A DNA stretch of 64,000 bases. Source: Branchipolynoe longqiensis. Lineage: Eukaryota > Annelida > Polychaeta > Phyllodocida > Polynoidae. The notes under the pieces are model-generated. The model worked only from the letters and a program-made list of their open reading frames with translations, was not told the origin of the DNA and searched no databases. Of this stretch, positions 1 to 11,690 are shown one piece after another. Location of the stretch: the NCBI GenBank assembly GCA_030323885.1, contig CM059199.1:75984781-76048780 (forward strand), given 5' to 3'. A program made the translations under genes and the position numbers. Each line of letters begins with the position of its first letter. The first letter of the stretch is position 1.

Positions 1-22
1 TTATCGGAATATGCAACTTTAA
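1..22. mobile_element. Family H terminal fragment cut by window start
   Basis: The first bases end in tatgcaactttaa, which matches the right terminus of the TTAA-ended family H (compare 22,420 and 53,393). Only the last ~22 bp are inside the window. Bases 23-283 hold no recognisable feature apart from short G-runs around 100-130. Confidence 0.5.
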
Positions 23-283
23 ATATACATCGAATAAAATAATGACTTTCAATGAATTGCTGCAGCAGCTCTTTAAGAACTCGATATGGGATGGAGGGTG
101 GGGGGGGGGCGAGGGGAAGGCGCGGGGGGGAGTTCTGGCTACCAATTAGCACTAACCTGCAGGGGAGGTATTGAAGGGTAATGATGATTGATGGTCCTCT
201 GGTGGAAGCTTCCGGTCCGTTGGTGCTCACTTTGCAATTATCCTGTTAACACACAGTTTAGTGCCGTCAGAGGAGACTAATTC

Positions 284-1860
284 AGGCAATTAAGTAATGG
301 TGCTCAGTCTGGTATCATAGAGGCTCTACACACACAAAAACACTCACACACACTGGTAATACACTCACTCAGTCAGGAATTAAGTAATGGTGCTTAGTCT
401 GATATCATAGGGGCTCTACACACACAAAGACACTCACACACACTCGTAATACACTCACTCAGTTAGGAATTAAGTAATGGTGCTTAGTCTGATATCATAG
501 GGGCTCTACACACACAAAAACACTCACCCACACTCGTAATACACTCACTCAGTCAGGAATTAAGTAATGGTGCTTAGTCTGGTATCATAGGGCCTCTACA
601 CACACAAAAACACTCACACACACTCGTAATACACTCACTCAGTCAGGAATTAAGTAATGGTGCTTAGTCTGGTATCATAGGGCGTCTAAACACACAAAAA
701 CACACACACACTCGTAATACCCTCACTCAGTCAGGAATTAAATAATGGTGCTTAGTCTGGTATCATAGAGGCTCTACACACACAAAAACACTCACACACA
801 CTCGTAATACACTCACTCAGTCAGGAATTAAGTAATGGTGCTTAGTCTGATATCATAGGGCCTCTACACACACAAAAACACACACACACACTCATAATAC
901 ACTCACTCAGTCAGGAATTAAGTAATGGTGCTTAGTCTGGTATCATAGAGGCTCTACACACACAAAAACACACACACACACTCGTAATACACTCACTCAG
1001 TCAGGAATTAAGTAATGGTGCTTAGTCTGGTATCATAGGGCCTCTACACACACAAAAACACTCACACACACTCATAATACACTCACTCAGTCAGGAATTT
1101 AGTAATGGTGCTTAGTCTGGTATCATAGGGCCTATCCACACAAAAACACTCACACACACTCATAATACACTCACTCAGTCAGGAATTAATTAATGGTGCT
1201 TAGTCTGGTATCATAGGGCCTCTACACACACAAAAACACTCACACACACACTCATAATACACTCACTCAGTCAGGAATTAAGTAATGGTGCTTAGTCTGA
1301 TATCATAGGGCCTCTACACACACAAAAACACTCACCCACACACACTCATAATACACTCACTCAGTCAGGAATTTAGTAATGGTGCTTAGTCTGGTATCAT
1401 AGGGCCTCTACACACACAAAAACACTCACACACACTCATAATACACTCACTCAGTCAGGAATTTAGTAATGGTGCTTAGTCTGGTATCATAGGGCCTATC
1501 CACACAAAAACACTCACACACACTCATAATACACTCACTCAGTCAGGAATTAATTAATGGTGCTTAGTCTGGTATCATAGGGCCTCTACACACACAAAAA
1601 CACTCACACACACTCATAATACACTCACTCAGTCAGGAATTTAGTGCTTAGTCTGATATCGCAGGGCCTCTCCACACTCTCACTTACACATACTCACACT
1701 CACTAACTCACTCATAATGCACTCACTCAGTCAGGCAATTAAGTAATGGTGCTTAGTCTGATATCATATGGCCTCTCCACACACACTCGCACACACTTAC
1801 TCATAATACACTCACTCAGTCAAGAATTAAGTAATAGTACTTAGTCTGATATCACAGAGC
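284..1860. repeat. 90-bp minisatellite, about 18 copies
   Basis: A tandem array whose unit contains taagtaatggtgcttagtct, then a CA-rich stretch and cactcactcagtcaggaat. Unit starts near 382, 472, 562, 652, 740 and 830 give a period of 88-94 bp. Copies differ mainly in the CACACA length and in a ggcctcta/gaggctcta variant. The last copies (after ~1,640) are more diverged. Non-coding. Confidence 0.9.
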
Positions 1861-2922
1861 CCTCTCCACACACACTCACTCACACATACACACTGATACA
1901 ATCACACACTCCCTCACTCACTCCCTCACTCACTCCCTCACTCCCTCCTCACTCACCCCCTCACTCACTCCCTCACTCCCTCCCTCACTTACTCCCTCAC
2001 TTACCCCCTCACCTACTCCCTCCGTCACTCCCTCACTCACTCCCTCACTCATTTACTCACACACACATTGATACAATCACACACTCACTCACTCACATAC
2101 ACACTCATACAATCACACTCACTCACTCCCTTACTCCCTCACTCACTGACACACACTGATACAGTCACACACTCACTCCCTCACTGACTGACACACACTG
2201 ATACAGTCACACACTCACCCCCTCACTCCCTCACTGACACACACACTGATACAGTCACACACTCACTCCCTCTCTCCCTCACTGACACACACAATGATAC
2301 AGTCACACACTCACTCCCTCACTGACACACACAATGATACAGTCACACACTCACTCCCTCACTCCCTCACTGACACACACAATGATACAGTCACATACCC
2401 ACTCCCTCACTCCCTCACTGACACACACAATGATACAGTCACACACTCACTCCCTCACTCCCTCACTGACACACACAATGATACAGTCACACACTCTCTC
2501 AATCACTCCCTCACTGACACACACAATGATACAGTCACACACTCACTCCCTCACTCCCTCACTGACACACACAATGATACAGTCACACACTCCCTCCCTC
2601 ACTCCCTCACTGACACACACAATGATACAGTCACACACTCACTCCCTCACTGACACACACAATGATACAGTCACACACTCACTCCCTCACTCCCTCACTG
2701 ACACACACAATGATACAGTCACACACTCACTCCCTCACTCCCTGACTCACACACACTGGTATGGTCACATACTTCCTCACTCCCTCACTCACTCACACAC
2801 ACACTTTGATACAGTCACACACTCACTCCATCCCTCACTCGCTCATTGACTCACACACACACTGATACATTCACACACTAACTCACTCCCTCACTCACTC
2901 ACTCCCTCACTCACTCCAAACA
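1861..2922. repeat. ACTC/CCTC microsatellite and 48-bp minisatellite
   Basis: Simple actc/cctc repeats grade into a tandem array whose 48-bp unit (39-bp variants) contains acacacaatgatacagtcac. Most regular at about 2,290-2,760. It is open in several frames only because the unit length is a multiple of three. Confidence 0.9.
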
Positions 2923-2924
2923 AA

Positions 2925-3330
2925 ATGTCATTTGCTCAAATTAAAAGGAATAATTGATTTTTCGTAAAGTTTAATTCTAGTGTTTTCTCTCTCTACAGAG
3001 TGGGCTCTTTGAAGAATTCCTTGAATTTGACAAATGTCTTCCATTCTCTGGAAATAATATTGCCTTTCATGTGTGTGTGTGTGTGTGGAAATATCTGTTT
3101 TCTCTCAGCACATTATGTCGTCTGCTGTCACGAAATTATCGCCTGTTTTGAGGTAATGTCTTTTGTTTTGGAGAAATATCGTCTACTCTGGTGAAATATC
3201 ATTTGCAGTAAGAATGTGCCGTGGGCGCTATATCAAATTGTCGTCTGCTGTATCAAACTGTTGTCTGCTCTGTAAATTATCGTCTGCTCTGCCAATTGTC
3301 GTCTGCTCTGGCAATATTTGACCTGACCAA
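2925..3330. repeat. Degenerate ~20-bp repeat around tgtcgtctgctctg
   Basis: Loosely spaced variants of aaattgtcgtctgctctg occur near 2,925, 3,112, 3,165, 3,236, 3,258, 3,278 and 3,296. Further copies lie near 3,395, 3,742 and 3,765. The reverse complement (agcagacgaca) recurs at 13.15-13.32 kb. Spacing is irregular, so this is a decayed array rather than a clean minisatellite. Confidence 0.6.
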
Positions 3331-3413
3331 GTGAGCGAATATCTCGCTAAAATTATCCTTTACTCACAGGAAACCATGCATTCTTTATGGGGAAATATCG
3401 TCTGCATTTTAAT

Positions 3414-3742
3414 GGGCGCAGTGGCCAAATGGGTAGAGCGCGGGCCTCGTGTGCGGGAGATCGGGAGTTCGGTTCCCAGTCGAGTCAAACCAATGACTTA
3501 TATAATTAATGCTTGTTGCTTCCTAGCCTGGCGCTTCGCATTAATAGGAGAGGGCAAGGACTGGTTAGCTCAGTGTCAGGATAATGTGGCTGAGTGGGAT
3601 ATCGGGTCATGGTGCTGGTGGCATGAGTTCCCAGTGGGGCAGCACTATAAAGTCACCATGAGTGAACAGTGTCACAAGTTGGTACCTATCCTGATATGAC
3701 CTTAGATGTTGTCATGACGCAAAACTCCAACTACCAACCAAT
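3414..3742 (+). mobile_element. SINE family S1, near full length
   Basis: tRNA-derived retroposon. The head reads gggcgcagtggccaaatggg, followed by a B-box-like gttcggttcccagtcgagtc. The body includes gataatgtggctgagtggga and ggggcagcactataaagtca, and the tail has ctgatatgaccttagatgtt. The 3' end is A/C-rich (caactaccaacca). It has the same order of blocks as the copies at 47.5, 52.6 and 58.3 kb. No coding capacity; such elements depend on a LINE reverse transcriptase supplied in trans. Confidence 0.85.
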
Positions 3743-4322
3743 CGTCTGCTTTAAGTTTAACCATATATCGTCTGCTATTAATATACTAACATTAAACAAC
3801 TATATCTTTGTCGTTTCGATTATTTACCTCATTTAGGCAACTAAGAAAAACATCACGTGACAGTCACACACAAATAAAGAATAACGCATAGGTTAAAAAG
3901 AGACAAAGCGATGCCATCTATAGTGGATAGCTTACAGACGATGCTGCAGGTCAAAGGAGTGATTATTTTCTTTCTGCGTGGATCTATATGACACACACAC
4001 AGGCCCGACCTCAAATAACTGATCACTTGACTGCCACCTGAAACCGAAGCTGTTTGTCAAATCGACCCAGTTATCAAACATGGCCGCCTGCCCCCCCCCC
4101 CCCCACAACCCCCTTACACCCCGGCCTCCTCCGCCCCATCTGCCCCCCTATGTAGCCGACACACTGCGCAGTAGGACAATGGCACGTGGTGGTGAGCTGC
4201 CGTATCCACGCCCGGCACAAGCAGATAAAGTCCAACCAGTTTGTCACGTGATATGTTGTATGCTAATCACGCCCTAATTGCCTACAAATATCAGCTGTCC
4301 ACAGACAGGTCTATTCTTGTCC

Positions 4323-4765
4323 CTCGCACTCAGTCTCTCTCTGTCTCTCTCTCTGTCTCTGTCTCTCCCCCTCTCTCTCTGTATCTCTCTCACTCTCCCC
4401 CTCTCTCCCTCTCTCACTCTCTCTCTGTATCTCTCCCTCTGTCCCTCTGTCCCTCTCTCCGTCTGTCCCTCTGTCACTCTCTCCCTCTCTCCCTCTCTCC
4501 CTCTCTCCCTCTCTCCCTCTCCCCTCTCCCTCTCCCCTATCTCTCTCCCGCTCTCCCTCTCTCCCCCTCTCCCTCCCTCTTCCCCCTCTCCCTCTCTCCC
4601 TCTCTCTTTCTCGCTCTCTTTCCCCCTGTCCCTCTCTCTCCCTCCCTCCCTCTCTCCCTCTTCCCCCCTCTCTCCCTCTCTCTCCCTCCCCCCTCTCCCC
4701 TCTCTCGCTCTCTCCCTCTCCCCCTCTCTCGCGCTCTCTCTCCCGCGCTCTCTCTCTCCCCTCTC
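4323..4765. repeat. CT-rich polypyrimidine tract
   Basis: About 440 bp of (CTCTCC/CTCTCT)n with almost no purines on the plus strand. Such homopyrimidine DNA can form triplex (H-DNA). The frames open on both strands here are compositional artefacts. Bases 3,743-4,322 between S1 and this tract show only an unassigned CpG-containing stretch around 4,140-4,280. Confidence 0.9.
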
Positions 4766-4785
4766 AGTGTCACCGGATGCGGTAC

Positions 4786-5070
4786 CCGAATCGATACAGC
4801 GCAGGCTTCCCGTACGGAAAGTTTTGGTTTGGTTGTTGGAGGTTTGCGTCCTGGCAACATCTAGGGTCATATCAGGACTGGTACCGACTTGTGACAGTGC
4901 ACACCCATGGTGACTTTATTGTGCTGCCCTACTGGGAGACCAGGCTGCCAGCACCATGACCTGATATCCCACTCAGTCACATTATCCTGACACTGAGCCA
5001 ACCAGTCCTTGCCCTATCCTAATAGTGCCGAGCGCCTGGCTAGGAAGCGACAAGCATTAAATTTTAAGTC
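4786..5070 (-). mobile_element. Chimeric S1: plus-strand head joined to minus-strand S1
   Basis: Bases 4,786-4,822 match the S1 head on the plus strand (cgatacagcgcaggcttccc). From about 4,826 the sequence switches to the S1 tail and body in reverse (tttgcgtcctggcaacatct through caagcattaaattttaagtc). The junction is an internal inversion or template switch. The rest of the head is absent. Confidence 0.7.
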
Positions 5071-5079
5071 ATCGGTGAG

Positions 5080-5290
5080 TATGCTTATTATTTATGTTTA
5101 ATTATCTAACTGTTTTATTAGTTATATGTTTTATTATTTATATGTTTTATTATTTATATGTTTTATTATTTAGATATTTTCTTATTTAGATGTTTTCTTA
5201 TTTAGATGTTTTATCATTTAGATGTTTTATTATTCAGATGTTTTATTATTTAAATGTTTAATTATTTAGAAATGATGTTTAATTATTTAG
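5080..5290. repeat. AT-rich ~20-bp minisatellite
   Basis: Repeated tgttttattatttagatg variants with drifting period. Bases 5,290-5,448 are AT-rich and show nothing recognisable. Confidence 0.7.
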
Positions 5291-5448
5291 AAATGCCAAA
5301 TTCTTTGCAATTTGAAACCAAGTGGGGACTATTTTGTTTTCAAATTCTAAAACAAATAAAACCAGAAAAGACAGATCTTACTCCCAATTACTGATGGATT
5401 TGATAATAAAATTCAAGAAATAATGTTTGGGTATCATTAGCCGTGTTT

Positions 5449-5857
5449 ACATGGCGAGTTAAAACGCTTCATATAAAACCACTTGTCTAGATCGATTTAC
5501 ATTTGCCATGTAAACGCGACGCTGAGGTGTTTTAGGGCTGAATCGATTCATATAAATCGGTATATGTAAACCACCTTGCGAGGTAGTATAGATGAAGCGA
5601 TACAGCTGGTTCCCGGGCGGCGATAGTGTAAAATAGCGGTGCTTGCCAGCTACAGGCTCAGCTGTAACTAATCGCTGGTGCCCGGCAGTGTTAGGGACCG
5701 ATTAGGCCAAAATCTAGTGAATGCAATCATATTTAACAGAATTACATACTCAAATAATGAAATTTCATTAAATTAACCCTAAATTCCAAGCGATATTAAC
5801 ATAGCCGCTACTTCGGCGTCGTTATTCATATTGTCGAATCGACGAATGAAACCAATA
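5449..5857. mobile_element. Degenerate element related to the 33.6-34.6 kb TIR element
   Basis: The block at about 5,730-5,850 shares the unit agcgatattaacatagccgc ... ttcatattgtcgaat with the three tandem units inside 33,624-34,584. The left part begins ccgtgtttacatggcgag and contains gccatgtaaacgcg in inverted orientation, so it may be a second short palindromic element. Ends are not resolved. Confidence 0.45.
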
Positions 5858-6066
5858 CAATATAACCTGTTACTGCTGAGGTGTCAGAATTTGCACAAGC
5901 ACCCTCACATTAATGTTGGGATGTTTACATTTCACATTCCTCCTAAGTCCGTCATTTCTAAACGAAAGCCATTTCAAACTAAGATAAAGTAAGTCAGAAC
6001 AATCAACCTAATATATTTATCTGAATTAAATACAGAAACTTAAAATCGCCAGACATTTAAGTAATC
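5858..6066. mobile_element. Family H, internal and right portion
   Basis: It starts in taacctgttactgctgaggt and runs through the family H blocks atgtttacatttcac and aatatatttatctgaat to acttaaaatcgcca. The left half of H is missing here. Confidence 0.6.
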
Positions 6067-6141
6067 AATCCAAAAATATACTATAAGTATTTTGTAATTT
6101 TTTAATAATCAAAAACGTAGCTTTATGAAGATATGTTTGTT

Positions 6142-6444
6142 GGTTTTTTTTCTTGAAGATTTATTCTGCCTATCATGGATAAGTCTGAATAGACTTGTTT
6201 TCACCATTAGACAGTTTGTCGATAGAAAGCCCGAGCCAACACTTTTACCGACCCAAGGGATTTGTAACCTCCCACACCACATAGACATGGCATGAGAGCA
6301 ACTGGCCTTTGATGATGCTGTAAGTTATACACAGCGGTGGAAATCCAAATTGGCAGAGGTGGGGGCAGAGAATCGAACCACCAACCTTCAGATTAGGAGT
6401 CTGACCTAGAAAAAAGTCAGACACTCTGCTACAGAGAACACCAC
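6142..6444 (-). mobile_element. SINE family C, full length
   Basis: Reverse copy of the SINE at 29,159-29,477. A T-rich end (poly-A on the minus strand) is followed by gaagatttattctgcctatc, the central ttaccgacccaagggattt, and a tRNA-like head at about 6,365-6,440 with the B-box region gaatcgaaccaccaacc on this strand. It ends ctacagagaacaccac. Confidence 0.8.
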
Positions 6445-6734
6445 AAGTTAAATAATGACCACGGTATTTCCACTATTGACGTTCTAGAACTTATCCATCA
6501 CAGAATGATAGCAAACTAGATTCTGCCGCTTCGGCACGTCGTCTAGTTTGATATCAATCTGTGATATCTAACCTGGAATCTCTCACTTTGAGAATAGATC
6601 AGCAAGAAAAGAATCCCCGTAAGCACCTTCCTGTACTTACTACATATAGAGTATTTGATTTGATTGTTTCACTGATAGTTTGTTTATTCTGCATGCACTT
6701 GTTTTCACTGCTGTGCAGTAGTGGTCATCTTGTT

Positions 6735-6965
6735 CTTCTTCTTTTTCTTGAAGATTTATACTGCCTATCATGGATAAGTCTGAATAGACTTGTTTTCACC
6801 GTTAGACAGTTTGTCGATAGAAAGCCTGAGCCTACACTTTTACCGACCCAAGGGATTTTTAACCTCCCACACCACATAGACATGGTATGAGAGCAACTGG
6901 CCTTTGATGTCGCTGTAAGTTATACACAGCGGTGGAAATCCAAATTGGTAGAGGTGGGGGCATGG
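6735..6965 (-). mobile_element. SINE family C, 5'-truncated
   Basis: Nearly identical to 6,142-6,370 over the tail and body, but the tRNA-like head is missing. Together with the preceding copy it makes a ~230-bp direct repeat about 600 bp apart. Between them, 6,445-6,734 is unassigned AT-rich sequence. Confidence 0.8.
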
Positions 6966-7216
6966 GGAATTCATATGGATTCATTTCCTTTATTGATAAT
7001 TTCTGTAAACTTGTTTCTGGTGTAAAATCGGGGAGTTCCCAATTTAAAAAAAAACTATTCTTTTAGTTTTCACGTATATTTTGTACATAGTCAACATTTG
7101 TAATGCCTTGACCGCATGCGATTATTGGTTTAATCTAGACATACTGTGTTATTTAAAATAGCTGCAGTACCTCGACACTGAACCAACATTTGTTTGTGGG
7201 GTTTTACATCCTAACA

Positions 7217-7640
7217 TGTAATGTCCTGGACTGGCTAGCTCAGTGTCCGGATAATGTGACTGAGTGGGATATCAGCTGATGGTGCTGGTGACTTGGTCTC
7301 CCAGTGGGGCAGCACTATAAAGTCGCCAGGAGTGCGCACTGTCACAAGTCGGTACCCGTCCTGATATGACCTTAGATGTTGCTAGGACGTAAAACAACAA
7401 CAAACAAATGTAATGTTATGTCAGGACGGGTGCTGACTTGTGACAGTGCACACTCATGTCGACTTTATAGTGTAGTCCCATTGGGAGATCAGACTGCTGG
7501 CATCGTGACCCAATTTCCCACTCAGTCACATTATCCCAGGCTAACCAGTCCTTGCCCTATCCTAGTAATGCCGAACACCAGGCTAGACAGCGAAAAGTAT
7601 CCATTTTGTAAGTCATTGGTTTGACCAGCTAACCAGCGCT
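7217..7640. mobile_element. Two truncated S1 SINEs in opposite orientation
   Basis: Bases 7,217-7,409 are the S1 body and tail on plus, ending aacaacaacaaacaaatg. Bases 7,425-7,640 are S1 on minus, starting at gtcaggacgggtgctgactt and ending in the head-proximal gtaagtcattggtttgacc. The two share about 150 bp as an inverted repeat with ~20 bp between them, so single strands could form a long hairpin. Confidence 0.8.
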
Positions 7641-7702
7641 CGATTCGACCACCACATCTCATTGCTGAAGAATAAAAGGCGTAAACAAAAGGCGTAAACA
7701 AC

Positions 7703-7860
7703 TAGTAAAACCTCTCTAAGCGCCCACCTTCACAGATCGACCACTCGCCTATATTAATCGCTTTATTTGGGTCCCAAATGATTGCCCATACAATACCATT
7801 GTAATGATTTTTAAAAAAAGACTCCCTAAACCGACCACCCCCTAAATGGACCTTTTAAAG
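7703..7860. mobile_element. Family A MITE, right end missing
   Basis: It starts agtaaaacctctctaagcgc, then runs through cctatattaatcgctttatt and cccatacaataccattgtaa to cctaaatggaccttttaaag. The distal CAGT terminus seen in other copies (12,853; 55,895) is lost. Confidence 0.75.
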
Positions 7861-8039
7861 TATACATTATTCCAATGAGCAAATATTTAATTACAAACAA
7901 AATAATAGCTGGAGTGACCCTGATAAATATATATATGTGCTTTTCGGGATGGTAGGGGTGTGTCGGAGGTGTGCGTATGAGGAGGGATGGTGTGTGTGTG
8001 TGGGGGGGGGGGGGGTATGCAAGCTTCAGCCCCTGACCT

Positions 8040-8280
8040 CCGGAGAACTACTCTGAGCCTCAACTCAAGAGTGAGTGCCCGGAACCCGGGGCGGGACGCC
8101 GGGTGGGACGCTGGGGAGGGACGCTGGGAGGGACGCGGGGGCGGGACGCTGAGCGGGACGCAGGCTAATTGTGTAATTGACGACTGCTCACCTGCCAGCT
8201 GGGTTTATTTACCCCCAGATCAGCGCTGAACGAGCCTTGGACACCAACCACTAGCGGGCGCTCATAATTAGGGCCGCAGT
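8040..8280. other. CpG-rich unique segment
   Basis: GC- and CpG-rich sequence between a poly-G run (8,006-8,017) and the GT block. It includes four degenerate gggacgctg-type repeats and an island core around 8,200-8,270. No coding feature recognised. Confidence 0.4.
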
Positions 8281-9430
8281 GGGTGGGGGAGCGGGGAGAG
8301 TGGGTGTGGAGTGGGTGTGGAGAGGGCGAGTGCAGGCTCTCAGCGTGTGTGGATGTGTGGGATGAGTGCGTAGGTGGGTGTGGGTGTGTGGGATGAATGC
8401 GTGTGTGGGTGTGGGTGTGTGGGATGAGTGCGTGGGTGGGTGTGTGCATGTGTGGGTGTGGGTGTGTGGGATGAGTGCGTAGGTGGGTGTGGGTGTGTGG
8501 GATGAATGCGTTGGTGTGGGTGTGGGCGTGGGTGTGTGGGATGAGTGCGTGGGTGGGTGTGTGGGTGTGGGTGTGGGGTGAGTGAGTGGGGGTGGGTGGG
8601 GTGTGTGGGTGTGTGCGGTGGGTGTGTGGTGGGTGGGGTGTGGGGTGTGGGGTGGTGGTGGGTGTGGGTGGTGATGTGGGGATCGGTGGGTGGTGGGGTG
8701 GTGGGTGGGGTGGGGGTGGTGTGTGGGGTGTGTGTGGGTGAGTGGTGGGTGGGTGGTGGGTGTGTGGGTGTGGGGTGTGTGGGTGTGGGTGGGTGGTGTG
8801 GGTGTGTGGGGTGGTGGTGGGGTGTGGGTGTGGGTGTGGGGTGTGGGTGGGGTGGGTGGGTGTGTGTGGGTGAGGGGTTGGGGTGTGGGTGGGTGGTGGG
8901 TGGGTGTGGGGGTGTGGGTGTGGTGGGTGTGTGGGGTGTGGTGTGGGGTGTGGTGTGGGTGTGGGTGTGTGGGGTGTGGTGGTGTGGTGGGTGTGGGTGG
9001 TGGGGTGGGTGTGGTGTTGTGGGGTGGTGGGTGTGTGGGTGTGTGGGTGTGTGGGTGTGGGTGTGGTGGTGGGTGTGTGGTGGGTGTGGGTGTGTGGGTG
9101 TGTGGTGGGTGTGTGGGTGGGTGGGTGGTGGTGGGTGTGGTGTGGGTGATGTGGGTGGGTGTGGGTGTGGTGGGTGTGTGGGTGTGTTGGTGTGGGGTGG
9201 TGGTGGTTGGTGTGTGGGTGGGGGTGTGAGTGTGTTGGTGTGTGGGGTGGTGTGGGTGGTGGGTGTGGTGTGGTGGGGGTGGGGGTGAGTGTGGGTGTGG
9301 GTAGGTTGGTGGGTGTGTGGTGGGTGGTATGTGGGGTGGGTGTGGTGGGTGTGTGGGTGAGTGGGTGGGTGTGTGGGTGTGTGGGAGCGGCGTGTGAGCG
9401 TGGGTGTGTGGGAGTTTGTGGGTGCGGGCT
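8281..9430. repeat. (GGGTGTG)n G-rich block
   Basis: About 1.15 kb of GGTGTGG-type repeats with the G strand always on plus. Runs of three or four G every few bases make many potential G-quadruplexes. A mild ~30-bp higher order (gtgtgggatgagtgcg) is visible at 8,350-8,560. All apparent Gly/Val/Trp or His/Pro/Thr frames are artefacts. Confidence 0.9.
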
Positions 9431-10870
9431 GTGAGTGGGTGTGTTAAGTGGGGTGTGTGTGGGTATGGGTGTGCTAAGTGGGATGTGTGTCTGGGTGTCA
9501 AGTGGGGTGTGTGTGGGTCTGGGTGTGAAGGTGTGTTAAGTGGTGTGTGTTAAGTGGGGGTGTGGGGTGTTAGGTGGGGGTGTGGATTTGGGTGTGGGTA
9601 TGTTAAGTCGGGTGTGTGGGTGTGTTACATGGGGTGGGGTGTGTGGGGTGTGTTACTTGGGGTGTGTGGGTGTGTAGGTGCGTTAAGTGGGGTGTGTGGG
9701 TGTGTGCGCGTTAAGTGGGTGTGTGGGTGTGGCAAGTGGGATATGTGTGTGTGGGTATTAAGTGGGGTGTGGGTGGGTGTGTGTGTGTTAAGTGGTGTGG
9801 GTGTTAAGTGGGGGTGTGGGAGTGTTAGGAGGGGTGTGTGGATTTGGGTGTGGGTGTGGTGTGGTGTGTGGGTGGGTGTGGGGTGGGGTGTGGTTGGGGG
9901 GTGTGGGTGTGTGGGGTGTTAGGTGGGGGGGTGTGGATGGTGTGTGTGTTAAGTGGGGTGTTTGTGTGGGTCGGTGTTAAGTGGGTATCTGTGAGCGTTA
10001 AGTGGCGTGTGTTAAGTAGTGTCTGTGTTAAGTGGCATGTGTTAAGTAGTGTGTGTGTTAAGTGGGGTGTGTTAAGTAGGTGCATTAAGTGCGGTGTGTG
10101 TGGATGTGTGTGTGTTATATTGGGTGTGGGTGCGTTAAGTGGTGTGTGTGTTAAGTGGGGTGTTTGTGTGGGTGGGTGGGTGTTAAGTGGGTGTGTGTGA
10201 GCATTAAGTGGCGTGTGTTAAGTAGTGTGTTTGCTAAGTGGTGTGTGTTAAGTAGTGTGTGTGTTAAGTGGTGTGTGTTACATAGTGTGTGTGTTAAGTG
10301 GTGTGTGTTAAGTAGTGTGTGTGTTAAGTGGTGTGTGTTAAGTAGTGTGTGTGTTAAGTGGCGTGTGTTAAGTAGTGTGTGTTAAGGGGTATGTGTTAAG
10401 TAGTGTGTGTTAAGTGGCATGTGTTAAGTAGTGTGTGTGTTAAGTGGTGTGTGTTAAGTAGTGTGTGTGTTAAGTGGCATGTGTTAAGTGGTGTGTGTTA
10501 AGTGGCGTGTGTTAAGTGGGGTGTGTGTTAAGTGGCATGTGTTAAGTAGTGTGTGTGTTAAGTGGAGTGTGTTAAGTGGGGTGTGTTAAGTGGGGTGTGT
10601 GTTAAGTGGTGTGTGTTAAGTGGGGTGTGTGTTAAGTGGCATGTGTTAAGTAGTGTGTTAAGTGGAGTGTGTTAAGTGGGGTGTGTGTTAAGTGGCATGT
10701 GTTAAGTGGGGTGTGTGTTAAGTGGCATGTGTTAAGTAGTGTGTGTGTTAAGTGGGGTGTGTGTTAAGTGGCGTGTGTTAAGTGGGGTGTGTGTTAAGTG
10801 GCATGTGTTAAGTAGTGTGTGTGTTAAGTGGAGTGTGTTAAGTGGGGTGTGTGTTAAGTGGCGTGTGTCA
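9431..10870. repeat. (TTAAGTGG-GTGTGTG)n minisatellite
   Basis: The GT block matures into an array of gtgttaagtgg units of 14-30 bp (variants ttaagtggcatgtg, ttaagtagtgtgtg, ttaagtggggtgtg). It is most homogeneous at 10,000-10,870 and ends abruptly at 10,868. Confidence 0.9.
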
Positions 10871-10944
10871 GGGTGAGGCTTCTCGATTGCTGCAAATAGA
10901 TTACAAAGCGCTGAACGTTTAAGATCAGCTTTCAGAACCGGAGT

Positions 10945-11395
10945 CTCAAGTGTCCCCTAATAATAGCCTTTCTGTAACCCCCACCGGGGCCCCTCAAACT
11001 CCCCCCACAAGGGCGCCTCAACCAGAATACACCCTGCACCCAGCCCCCAACAGGGCCCCTCAACCAGAATACACCCTGCACACAGACCCCAACAGGGCCC
11101 CTCAACCAGAATACACCCTGCACACAGCCCCCAACAGGGCCCCTCAACCAGAATACACCCTGCACACAGCCCCCAACAGGGCTCCTAGCAATAATACACC
11201 CTGCACCCAGCCCCCTACAGGGCCCCTCAACCAGGATAACCCTTGCACATAACCCCCACCAGGGCCCCATACTAGAATAAACCCTGCACAAACCCCCAAC
11301 AGTGCCCCTCAACCAGAATAACCGATGCACACTGGGCCCCTAACAAGAACAAACCTTGCACACACACCCGCCCCCGCCCCCCCCCCCCCTCCCCC
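10945..11395. repeat. 42-bp minisatellite
   Basis: About seven units containing cctcaaccagaatacaccct followed by gcacacagcccccaacaggg. The first four are nearly identical; later units degrade into a C-rich run at 11,365-11,398. Confidence 0.9.
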
Positions 11396-11439
11396 ACAGC
11401 AGGGCCCATAACCAGAATTTCCACTGCGCACCCCGCCCC

Positions 11440-11690
11440 CAAATCGCCACACCACATGCGCATGCACACCGGAAGTATCCAATGCCGGCGCTGTCTACAT
11501 CCGGTGGAGCTGCGCGTGCAGTCAGTGGGCGCGTCGCCTGCGGGTAGGGCGACGCTCTGCGGAATGCACTTCTTAATCCGGCGGATCGATACAAATCGGA
11601 GTGAGTCGGTCACAAAGCGCCGCTTCACGGGCCATTATTGGATTCGGCCTCCACTCGACGAGTTAGTCCGCTTGGCCTGCTGCCTAGGGA
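11440..11690. promoter_or_regulatory. CpG-rich island with NRF1- and ETS-like motifs
   Basis: Non-repetitive, CpG-dense sequence holding catgcgcatgca (11,454-11,465, NRF1-like), accggaagt (about 11,469, ETS-like) and gtctacatccggtggag. It sits between a minisatellite and a purine block. Promoter function is inferred from motif content only. Confidence 0.4.

Noticed and set aside
284..1860. Regular direct repeats resembling a CRISPR array
   Set aside because: The unit is fully tandem with no unique spacers, and the window is eukaryotic.
2999..3075. Exon-like stretch after tctctctacag (reads SGLFEEFLEFDKCL)
   Set aside because: The acceptor-like sequence and frame look good locally. However, the segment lies inside the degenerate 20-bp repeat, runs straight into (GT)n, and has no donor or continuation.
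4274..4913. Arg/Glu/Gly-rich and Ser/Leu-rich frames of ~200 codons on both strands
   Set aside because: Translation of a CT tract into an adjacent S1 SINE; not coding.
8251..9501. 416-codon His/Pro/Thr frame on minus and Gly/Val/Trp frames on plus
   Set aside because: Translation of (GGGTGT)n; all frames lack stops for compositional reasons.
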